Part shown: one piece after another, positions 21,516 to 31,944 of the stretch
Layout of the letters: every line of letters begins with the position of its first letter
How positions within the stretch are numbered: position 1 is the first letter of the stretch
Origin: Orobanche coerulescens
Lineage: Eukaryota > Streptophyta > Magnoliopsida > Lamiales > Orobanchaceae
Length of the DNA: 64,000 nucleotides
Direction of reading: 5' to 3'
Assembly (NCBI GenBank): GCA_033398695.1
Contig: CM065814.1
Coordinates: 104,906,501-104,970,500 of the forward strand
Program-made: the position numbers and the translations under genes
Notes under the pieces: model-generated
Seen by the model: only the letters and a program-made list of their open reading frames with translations
Databases searched by the model: none
Told to the model about the DNA's origin: nothing

Positions 21516-23100
21516 TGTAATATCCGCATTTTTCCTTTTTCCAGTATTTTTCATTTTAGTGTATTTTTCGTTCTTAGTGACTCGCTTGTAATTGTATTGA
21601 TATTTCGAGAATATTTAATACTGGACTTTTGGTCAGCCGAGCTTGTTTAAGACTTGTTCTACTCAATTCCGTGTTTAATGTCATTTTCGTCGCTATTTGG
21701 TTCGATTCTCGTAATCGCTGTTCCGAACCACTGTTTCAGGGTTGCCGTAAATCAATCATATGTTATTATAAATGTTGTAAGCCTTTGCTCGATGTTTCGA
21801 TCGTGTATCGTGTATTTGGATGTTTTGGGACGTTTCGTAATTTCCCAAAGTTATGGGTAATTACGTTTGTTGTTGCTTTCCGAACCTTCGGCTAGTCGGA
21901 AATATGTTTTCTTTTAGCATTTAGATTCGTCGTCTCGAACGCTATGTGTTCATATCTTTATGCTTTGGTTAATTGTCGTCTTTTGATTTCCGGTTCACGT
22001 CTTGCCTGCTTAAAGCAGCTTGTCAGTCCTGTTCTGGGAGGACATAACGTACGTTACGGGTGATGCTTAACGTACGCTATGTGTTATGCTTAGCGTACGT
22101 AACTTCCTTGTGGATTATGTACGTTAAATGCTTCTGGGCTTCGGGAAGTAAGTTGTACTGGTCGATTATGTACGATACGGGCATGGTGTTACGTGCATTA
22201 ACATATTAACGTACGTTAACCATGACATGTTGACGTCGTAATATGCTGCAGGTATAAGTACCCGTGAGTTGACCAAGTTCGGCCATTTCCATCCATATCT
22301 TCCCCTTCTCTGTTTTTGGGCGATTCTTGGGCGATTTCCAAGCGATTTGAAGTCTTGTAACTTTAAGCTATCATCTTCCTTGAATTCCTGATGTTGATTA
22401 ACAACATCTACTTGTGTTCTTCGTCTTCGATCCAAGGTAATCTCTTAGAACCCTATTTTTGGGTAATTTGGTGGTTTTCAATTTTACGTCCGATTCGTTC
22501 CATATTGTTGATTAGTCTATGGTGTGTGTGATTAGTCTTTGTGGTATGCATGTTTTTCCTACGAGTTCATGGTAAATTTCGTGGTATTTGTGAAATCGAG
22601 AGGGTTTGGTTGCGACTCGCCATCGTTTTTGTTTTAGTATGAATTTACATGAATCGTAGGTGGATTTTCGGGCGTATTCCGTTTTCTTATTCGTTTAGAA
22701 TTGGTTGTGATTGTATTCTTCGAATCGTTAGGTTCGTGGTTGTCGGTTCCTAGGAAGCGGAGTTTATTTTTCCGTTCATTCCATCGTCAACTTCTCAAGG
22801 CAAGTATTCTTGTGAAACCGTTATGTTTAACATTGGATGGTAATGTATATGTGTGTGCTTTGCTCACTCCAGGAGGGTCCGACGGGGCGTTGGAGGAATC
22901 TACGATTTCGCTCCTGATTCACGAGCTTGTTTCGATAGCCAGTGCGGAAGGGTCCGTAGAGGCCTCGGATCTAACCAGCGGTTTCGACCCGATCCTAGGC
23001 GAGTCATATGCGTGATTTTTTTAACTATGGCCAGTACGAGAGGGTCCATAGAGACCTCGGATGGGACCCGCGGTTTTACCCCGGTCCTAGTCGGTTTTCG
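21516..23100 (+). repeat. 5' LTR of element 2, 3'-truncated
   Basis: Matches the 3' LTR (26181-28336, minus its insert) up to GTCCTAGTCGGTTTTCG, then stops. The array of TAACGTACGTTA-type palindromes is at 22027-22235, a TATA-like GTATAAGTA at 22252-22260 and donor-like CAAG|GTAATC at 22433-22442. Confidence 0.85.
22027..22235 (+). promoter_or_regulatory. TAACGTACGTTA palindrome array, U3 of element 2
   Basis: Several TAACGTACG(T/C)TA-type motifs (near 22027, 22048, 22070 and 22207) plus degraded copies (GTACGTTA, TACGATACG). It lies directly upstream of GTATAAGTA at 22252. The corresponding part of the 3' LTR is about 26703-26845 and 27421-27475. Same position as the arrays in element 1 but a different core. 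Confidence 0.75.
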
Positions 23101-23131
23101 AAATGCTAAGTTCTTGAAATGCTAAGTTCTG
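23100..23131. repeat. Deletion junction with duplicated 16-mer
   Basis: GAAATGCTAAGTTCT(T/G) occurs twice in tandem exactly between LTR and pol. It resembles GCTAAGTTCTCGAAATG at about 23909 in the reverse transcriptase region, so it looks like templated filler DNA. Confidence 0.6.
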
Positions 23132-26100
23132 GACAGAAGTTCGTAATTAACGCCTTGAAGGCGATGAGACTCATGCGGAAGGGGTGTACTGGTTATTGGT
23201 GTTACGCCTTGAAGGCGGAGGAGGGTGGGGTCGAATTTTCATCGATCCCAGTCGTTAGTGAGTTCCCAAATGTCTTTCGTGACGAGTTGCCGAGGTTACC
23301 ACCGGACCGTGAGGCTGAGTTCGCTATCGAGTTAGAGCCGGGTGCATCTCCGATTTCGAAGGCGCCGTATCGCATGGCACCTTCAGAGATGGTTGAGTTG
23401 AAGAAGCAGTTGAGTGAGCTTCTTGATTCAGGGTATATTCGACGGAGCACTTCGCCTTGGGGCGCACCTGTCCTGTTTGTGCGGAAGAAGGATGGTTTAC
23501 TGCATTTATGTATCGACTATCGCAAGCTAAATAAAGTGACCATCAAGAACAAGTATCCCTTGCCAAGGATTGATGACCTGTTTGATCAGTTGTAGGGAGC
23601 TGCGGTATTCTCGAATATTGACTTGAGATCGGGATACTATCATCTTCGGGTGAAGGAATCCGATGCCCCGAAAACAGCTTTTCGGATGAGATACAGACAT
23701 TATGAGTTTGTGGTTATGCCTTTCGGGTTAACTAATGCGCCGACAGTGTTCATGCAGTTGATGAACAAGGTTTTCATCGAGTATTTGGATAAGTGTGTAG
23801 TTGTCTTCATTGATGACATCCTTATCTACTTGAAGAATGAGGAGGAGCACGCGCATCATCTGCATGTGGTGTTGGACGTTTTGAGGACCGAGAGACTCTA
23901 TGCTAAGTTCTCGAAATGTGAGTTTTGGCTGAAGAAAGTGATGTTTATGGGTCACGTGATTTCAGCCGATGGGGTCCGTGTGGATCCACAGAAGATTGAG
24001 GCAGTGCTGGATTGGACACCGCCTAAGAATGTGAAGGAGGTCCATAGTTTCTTGAGTTTGGCTGGCTACTACCGTAGGTTCGTCGAGGGGTTTTCGAAAC
24101 CGGCTCGGCCACTTACACAGTTGCTTCAGAAATCTGAGAAGTTCGTCTGGAACAACGAAAGGCAATCGAGTTTTGAGGAGCTGAAGAGGCGTTTGACTTC
24201 AGCCCCGATTCTGGTATTTCCATGTGGCAACGAGGATTTTGCTGTTTATTGCGATGCGTCAGGTTAGGGTCTTAGGTGCGTGTTGATGCAGCACGACAAT
24301 ACTATTGCTTATGCGTCGAGACAGTTGAGGTCGTATGAGCTCAACTACCCTACTCACGACTTGGAGTTAACGGCAATGGTTTTTGCGCTCAAGATTTGGC
24401 GTCATTATCTCTTTGGCTCTGTATGTCAGAGTTTTACGGATCATAGAAGTCTGAAGTACATATTCACTCAGCGGGACTTGAATATGAGGCAAAGGAAGTG
24501 GTTGGAATTGATTAATGATTATGCCCTCAAAATCCTTTATCATCGGGGCAAGGCGAACGTCGTGGCAGACGCCTTGAGTTGGAAACCAGTTACGTTGCGG
24601 ATGATTGAGATACTTACGTCTCAATATGAGCTTTAGCATGTTTGATCGAGTTGGGAGTTGAGATTTTGTTGCCAGGAGTTGTCGGGCAACTTTGTACTTT
24701 GGAAATTTCGTCGTCGCTAATCGATGAAATTAAACTGAAGCAGTTGGAGGATCCGATGATTACTAAAATCCATGAGAATGTTCTTAAGGGGAAGTCTCCT
24801 GGGTTTGTGATTCACGAGGATGGTGTGTTGAGATTCCAGAGTCGGCTTTGTGTACTGAACGACTTGGAATTGAGGCAGTGTATTTTGCATGAGGCCATGC
24901 TGCGCCTTACTCAGTTCATCCTGGTTCGAGTAAGATGTACAAGGACCTAAGGAAGAACTTTTGATTGAATGATATGAAGGAGTATGTCGCACAATTTGTA
25001 GCGAGATGTTTGACTTGTCACTAGGTCAAAATTGAGCATCAGCGACCAGCAGGGTTGTTGCAGTCGCTTCCCATTCCGGAATGGAAATGGGAATATATTT
25101 CGATGGACTTCATCATGAGCTTGCCGAGATAGAAGTCTGGTATGAATATGGTGTGGGTGATTGTGGATCGTCTGACCAAGTCGGCACACTTTCTGGGCAT
25201 CAATGATACTTGGGGTCTGGAAAAGTTAGCTCGTGTATTGATTGCGCAGATTGTGAGGCTTCATGGTACTCCGAAGTCTATTGTTTCGTATTGTGATGGC
25301 CGTTTTGTATCACATTTTTGGCAGGCGGTACATAGGGCATTGGGTACTCGTTTGCGTATGAGTACTTCTTTTCATCCTCAGACGGATGGACTGTCAGAGC
25401 GCAATATCCATACATTGAGGATATGTTCCGTCCTTGTGCTCTCGATTGGAGCAGTGATTGGGAGGAGCATTTGCCGTTGATCGAGTTCACGTACAACAAT
25501 AGTTGGCACACATCGATCAAGATGGCACCGTATGAGGCGCTTTATGGGCGGTGATGTCGATCGCCAATTTATTGGAACGAGGCGTCGGATTTGGTCAGGA
25601 CCGAAACAGATATCGCTTTGGAAACGAGGAGGAAGGTGGAATTGATTCGGGAGAGGATGTTGACTGCTCAGAGTCGGCAGAAATGCTATGCTTATGTTCA
25701 TCGTCGACCTTTGGAATTCGAGGTGGGAGACCACGTTTTTCTAAAGGTGTCGCCGATGAGGGGAGTTTTCCGCTTCGGGAAGAAGGGAAAGTTGAGTCCG
25801 AGATTTATTGGGCCCTTTGATATTCTAGAGAGGGTCGGCGAGTTGGCGTACTGTTTGGCGTTGCATCCGGCTTTGAGTCACGCCCATAGCATTTTTCATG
25901 TTTCCCAGCAAAGAAAATATGTTCTGGATCCTAGTCATGTCACCGACTATGCTGAGATCGATATCGCAGAGGATATTACCTTCGAGGAGCGTCCCTAGAA
26001 GATCTTGGAGCACTGTGAGAAGCGACTAAGGCATAAGACCATTCCATTGGTCAAGGTGAAGTGGTCGAGACATGGTGTCGAGGAGGCAACTTGGGAAACC

Positions 26101-26145
26101 TAGGATAGCATGCGAGCTAGGTACCCCTAGTTGTTTTTTTCTTAA
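23132..26145 (+). pseudogene. pol: pol of element 2, heavily stopped
   Basis: Starts inside the segment before reverse transcriptase ([20 protein letters not shown]). Reverse transcriptase has [15 protein letters not shown], a stop at 23596 (Gln position) and VFIDD with Asp codons at 23812-23817. RNase H has YCDASG, then a stop where Gln is expected near 24265, then HDLEL, FTDHRS and VADALS. Integrase follows in fragments (HQRPAG near 25040; VDRLTKSAHFLG near 25160-25200; HPQTDG near 25375), and a chromodomain-like end [10 protein letters not shown] (about 26068-26100) with stops after it. At least six stops and several frameshifts. It is close in sequence to the pol at 59827-63120. Confidence 0.9.
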
Positions 26146-26168
26146 GTTTCGGGACAAAACTTATTTTT

Positions 26169-26180
26169 AGAGGGGGAGAA
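26169..26180 (+). promoter_or_regulatory. PPT of element 2
   Basis: AGAGGGGGAGAA immediately before the 3' LTR; the same PPT is used by the minus-strand element at 57841. Confidence 0.8.
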
Positions 26181-28899
26181 TGTAATATCCACATTTTCCT
26201 CTTTTTCGGAATTTTTCATTTTGGTGTATTTTTCATTTTTAGTGACTAGCTTGTAACTGTATTGATATTTCGAGAATATTTAATTCTAGACTTTTTGTCA
26301 TACGAGCTTGTTTCGGACTTGTTCTACTCAATTCCGTGTTTAATGTCATTTTCGTCGTTATTTGGTTCGATTCTCGTAATCGATGTCTGGAACCGCCGTT
26401 TTGGGGTTGCCGCAAATCCATCATATGTTATTATGCATGCTGTGAGCCTTTGCTTGGTGTTTCGATCGTGTATCATGTGTTTCGAATGTTTTGGGCCGTT
26501 TCGAATTTCCCAAAGTTATGGGTAATTACGTTTGTTATTCCGAACCTTCGGGTAGTCAGAAATATGTTTTATTTTAGCACTTGGATTCCTCGTCTCGAAC
26601 TCTATCTGTTCGTATCTTCATGCTTTGGTTAATCGTCGCGTTTTGATTTCCGGTTCACGTCTTGCCTGCTTAAAGCAGCTTCTCAGTCCTGTTCTGGGAG
26701 GACATAACGTACGTTACGGGTGATGCTTAACGTATGCTATGTGTTATGCTTAGAGTATGTAACTTCCTTGCGTATTACGTACGTTAAATGCTTCTGGGCT
26801 TCGGGCAGTGAGTTGTACTGGTCGATTACGTAGGCTACGGGCATGGTTCTAAAAAACGCTAGGCATTAGGCGTTCGGATTGCTAACGCCTAGCGCCCAGA
26901 GGATTATTCGGGGATTAATCGGGGATTAATCGGACTAGGTGGATTTGTTTTTTTATTATTATTTTAATCATTTTTATATAAAAAAATTTATATATATGTA
27001 AAATTTAATAATAATTAAAATATAACCTTTTAAACAGATATATAATCAATTATATATTAAATACGAAATATTGATATTGATATAAGTGAGCCCATAATAT
27101 CCATAATATTTTAGTTTAGGAATTTATAGTACTATTAGAACAAAACAAGAAAAACAAAAAAGTATAACCGCCTAGGCATCCGCCTAAGTCGCCCACGTAG
27201 GTAGGAAATTTGAAACATTGATATAGGTATAAAGTAGTTCATAATATCTATAGTATCTTAGCTTGCCTTCATAGGCCCCCGCCCAGCCAGCCTAGACGAC
27301 CAATTAATCACCCAAACCCCCGGTACAAGCGCTTAGGCCATAATCGGAACGGTAGGGGACCTTCTAGAGATTAATCGGAGGATTAATCGGTCTAGGCGGG
27401 GATTTTTAGAACACTGGCTACGGGCATGGTGTTACGTACGTTTAACGTATGTTAACCATGACATGCTAACGACCGTAATACGCTGCCATTATTAGTACCC
27501 GTGAGTTGACCAAGTTCGGCCATTTCCATCCATATCTTCTCCTTTTCCGTTTTGGGCGATTCTTGGGCGATTTCCAGGCGATTTGAAGTCTTGTAACTTC
27601 AAGCTATCATCTTCCTTGAATTCCTGGTGTTGATTAACAACATCTACTTGTGTTCTTTGTCTTCGATCCAAGGTAATCTCTTAGAACCCTATTTTTGTGG
27701 AATTTAGGGGTTTTCGATTTTATGTCCGATTCATTCCGTATTGTTGATTAATCCATGATGTGCGTGATTAATATTAGTGGTATTCATGTTTTCTCTACGA
27801 GTTCATGGTAAATTTCGTGGTATTTGTGAAATCGAGAGGGTTCGGTTGCGACCTGCCCTCGTTGTTGTTTTAGTATGAATTTACATGAATCGTAGGTGGA
27901 TTTTCGGGCGTATTCCATTTTCTTATTCGTTTAGAATTGGTTTTGATTGTATTCTTCGAATCGTTAGGTTCGTGGTTGTCGGTTCCTAGCAAGCGTAGTT
28001 TATTTTTCCGTTCATTCCGTCGTCAACTTCTCAAGACAAGTATTCTTGTGAAACCTTTATGCTTAACATGGAATGGTAATGTATCTGTGTGTGCTTTGCT
28101 CACTCCGGGAGGGTCTGAAGGGGCCTCGGAGGAATCTGTGATTTCGCTCCTGATTCACGAGCTTGTTTAGATAGCCAGTCCGGGAGGGTCTGTAAAGGCC
28201 TCGGATGGGACCAGTGGTTTCGCCCCGGTCCTAGGCGAGTCATGTGCGTGATTTTTTTAACTATGGCCAGTCCGGGAGGGTCTATAGAGGCCTCGGATGG
28301 GATCAGTGGTTTCGCCCCGGTCCTAGGCGGTTTTCGACTGTGATTATTGACTGTTTGTTTTTCGGAAAAAGACATGTCTTGTTTTGATTTTTGAAACGAT
28401 TTGATGCATGCACTATGAAATGTATAAGCGAATGGTTTGCCTTTATTACTTGTACTAGCATAATTGCTAACACCTTTGGGATCCGTTTTTGGGGAAATTC
28501 GTGTTATGAATTTCAGGTTGCGTTCAGCCGGTCGAGCGGGCACTGGAGTAGTATGGGGATGCTAGACACGGTTGTTGACGTGTGCAAATCAGTCCCTTTA
28601 TTTCAGTTGTCCATTTTAAAACGTTTGTTTTCAAACTTGTAAACTGATAGATGGTACTCGCGAGTACTTATGCGTTTTAAATTTGGAAGATAGATTGTAT
28701 ACTAAATTTTATGTGTGATTTTCGATGATGTCTGGTTTACCGGTTGTACCGGGTATTTTATTTAAATTGCGTCTTGGTGATGTGTGTTTTTTCGCTAACC
28801 GAGATGGTTAGACGAGCGATATATATTAGTTAGCCTGGCGGGTCCCATGTAGGGGTACACGGCGCTGTAATATACCCTGATTATCTTGGGGGTGTTACA
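26181..28899 (+). repeat. 3' LTR of element 2 with an inserted repeat
   Basis: 2719 bp, of which about 583 bp (26833-27415) are a later insertion plus its duplicated target. The acceptor-like GAATTTCAG ends at 28516. It ends in the hairpin TGTAATATACCC...GGGGGTGTTACA. Confidence 0.88.
26846..27415. mobile_element. Small repeat element inserted in the 3' LTR
   Basis: The ends are short inverted repeats, GTTCTAAAAA at 26846 and TTTTTAGAAC at 27403-27412. The flanking GGCTACGGGCATGGT is present at 26833-26847 and 27416-27430; the equivalent site in the 5' LTR (about 22175) is single. Inside are GATTAATCGG and GCCTAGGCG-like phrases at both ends and AT-rich DNA in the middle. No protein. It could be a small TIR element or a SINE-like insert; the long duplicated flank favours neither clearly. 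Confidence 0.65.
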
Positions 28900-31800
28900 T
28901 GTAACACCCCCAATCCACTCAGGGATATTACACGCCGTAGACCCTCTCCTCGAGGATCTACCAGGCTGATAACTAAAATCAAACATCTAAACCTCGCCTT
29001 TAAGGCTAAAATGACTCAGTAGACCGATTTGGTCTTTCAACAGATACATGCAACTCAAATACAACTCATGCCCACGCAGGGGTCAAAAATACAACCACAC
29101 CCGTACAACGGGAAAATATACTGCAGCGGAAAAGAAAATACAACTAGACCAATACGACAGCAACGGATCCTCGTGTGATTAGTATCGTTCATCTTTCATC
29201 ATCCTTCGTGCCGACCCTGTGCTATGCTCCAAAACCTGAATGCAAAAATAGACATCCACCCCCCGAATACTCGGGGGTTAGCAAAACTCCACTGTTTTGC
29301 TAGTGCAAGTACAAGTGCAAAAATACGAGCCATACAATACAAGTTCCAAGAACAATAATAATCGGGAATCCTCAAAGATCCAAACGTAAAGAAAAGTACT
29401 TCCCGAGGCAAGAGTTTGAGTAAGCATTTCCAAAACCGAAAGATCGCAAATAAGGGAAACAATTTACAAAACAGTTTAAAATGACATCGAGAGTTTTAAT
29501 AGAAAACAATTTAGGATTATAAAATCCTTCTCTTTCCAAAAATTAATAGGGTCACAGCCCAAATGTTTTGTTTTCGCAAATAGGAAATCACCAACAATTT
29601 ACAGGGTCAGAGCCCAACATCACGTGTCCTCAACGGACGTAAAATCAACGAAACATCATCACGCACGCGCATCGCCTAGGACCGGGACGATACCACCGAC
29701 ATCCCACTCGAGGCCTCGAAGGACCCTCCCGAGCTGGCTAGCGAAACAAATCACACACATCTCACGGTTGGATCAATCGCTTGTTGCATCCTGGCCACAT
29801 GATCACATGCCATGTGCCACCGTAGATTATCTCAGGCTCTCACGGTTGGATCAATCACTTGTTGCATCCTGACCACATGATCACGTGCCATGTGTCACCG
29901 TAGACCTTCAACCATATCCACACATTCACACAAATAACATATCATATCAAGGATATTCAAACAATTCGCCCAGAGGCATCAAACACTTAGCAAAACACCA
30001 CGTCAATCCGCAACGCACCGAAATGAAATAATATACGTCCACACACAACACCAAGTGCAACATGAGCACCAAGCATATACATAGAATTCACATAGTTATT
30101 CACGAACCACACCAATCACAAAACACACAGTTTTGAAAGAGGGCCTTTAACGAGGCTAACCAAATCTTTTGAAAACTCATTTCAAACAAACAAACAAATC
30201 AAGACGATCACCAATCATCATATTCACGAAACAAGAAAAGTATGGACAAGGTACTTGCCTCGAATGACCACGCGGAGAATCGGCGAAGTAGGTTGGCACG
30301 AACCGACTACGAACTCGCCGACTCCACCGACGACAATCCACAACAATGAACTACGAACGAAAACAATAACAACGAAAATGAATTCCAAAGTACGACCCAA
30401 AGCATTGAATTCAAAGAACAAATGACGAAGGTCCAAGGATTTCCCAAACGGCCAAGAACACGATTCGTCCGTCAAAACCCGAAGCGGAATTCCAAGTTGA
30501 AATATGGATATAAAATCCATAGAATATGTTTAACAACATCATTTAACCATAATCGATCCATCGAAAAGCGGATGAAAAAGCGAGATCGGGACAAATCCCC
30601 CGAAAAAGTCAATTCAAGGAAATCAAGAATTATACTTGATTCGACGAAGAACAATGGATTAAATGATGTTAAACACAAGAATACTATCAAGATTAATCAT
30701 ACCCATCATGAATTAATCAACAACACGGAACGAATCGGACGAAAATGCAAAAATCCCCAAATTCACGAAATTAGGGTTCTAAGGAAGATTACCTTGATTA
30801 TTTGGATCAAAGGTTGATAACAGACGATCGATTGATGTTATGAACTCAAGGACTTCATGGATTTGTTGTTAAACAACATGGCTTCGTCACCCATGAATCG
30901 CCATTCGCGAAGGAGAAGGAAGGGAATGAAAAGCGAAGTGAAATGTGACTCGGCCACATTTATCTTGGGCCGAACTAGCGTCGCTAGCCTTTACGGACTA
31001 GCGTGCGCTTATCGGCGGTATCGGCCGAGTACCCTCGGCCGGGGCCCACACGACCCGGCACCACCGACCAAATTCTGCCGACCATGACTCGTCTCCCGAC
31101 TCCCTAGCGTGCGCTCTGGCCGGAAGCTTCTTGCGCTAGCCGACTGTCCGATAGCCACCGGATGACCGCCCGGCAGTAACGACGCTAGCCGGCCGGCGGC
31201 GTCGCTACGCTGCCGACTAGCGCGCGCTACGCTCGGCGTAGCGTGCGCTACTGCCGATCTGGCCGAGTCGAACCTCGAAACCCCACCTTGCCCGGGCGAT
31301 AAGCGTCGTTAGGCGGCCGGTAAGCGTGCGCTACACTGCCGGTTAGCGCGCATAGCCTTCCGGCCGTAGCGTGCGCTCGCCCGGTTCTGCCGCGCACCGT
31401 CCGGCGGTGCCCGCAATCGTCCGGCGATCCGCCACCGTCCGGCGATCCCGCAACCGTCGAGCTCGGCGACCCGATTTCAAATCGCACGGAGCGAACACGA
31501 CGAAAAGTTCACGGACGACATAAGCGACTCGAAATGAAAACGTAATACCATATTTAGTCATACGCGACCAAGAAAGCGGGTCGAGGCAACAATTACGGAT
31601 ACGGATACGTAACTTTCAAGAAATTACAAAATGGCCCAAAACGCGGAAATCACGATACGTGATCGAATAACCAAAGCGGAAGTTAACAACACGTCTAACA
31701 AAGTTAAGCGGACTTACGGGAAACTCGAAGCTAGTTTCAAGCGAGATTCGCAAGAACCGAACTCAAGTACGGAAAAGTCGCTAAAAAGCACGGAACTCAA

Positions 31801-31944
31801 CAAAAGCGACTCAAAGCGAACTCGGATGTCAAAAGTGTAGAATTAATCATTCTCGAGAATGGCGAAGCGGTCATGAGCGAGTCGTCAAAACGGACTTCGG
31901 CCGAAAAAGAAATTTACCGAAAGACGAAAAAAGCGGATATTACA
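28900..31944 (-). repeat. 3' LTR of the LARD (left copy)
   Basis: 3045 bp. The palindrome block is at 30974-31380 with TATA-like CATTTATC (minus: GATAAATG) at 30957-30964. Many AACG sites of the other LTR read AGCG or AAGCG here. Confidence 0.9.

Larger units (their letters stand above)
21516..28899 (+). mobile_element. Ty3/gypsy element 2 (Tekay-like), internally deleted
   Basis: Begins TGTAATATCCGCATTTTTCC and ends TTGGGGGTGTTACA. The target duplication GGTAT is at 21511-21515 and 37722-37726. The final five bases TTACA are repeated at 37717-37721 because another element inserted there. A deletion removed the end of the 5' LTR, PBS, gag and protease. The 3' LTR carries a separate insertion. 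Confidence 0.9.

Noticed and set aside
21149..21529. Minus-strand 126-codon frame with repeated LLYLLCDEFNYHK units
   Set aside because: It is the 58-bp tandem repeat read in a frame without stops; 58 is not a multiple of three throughout and no gene features are seen.
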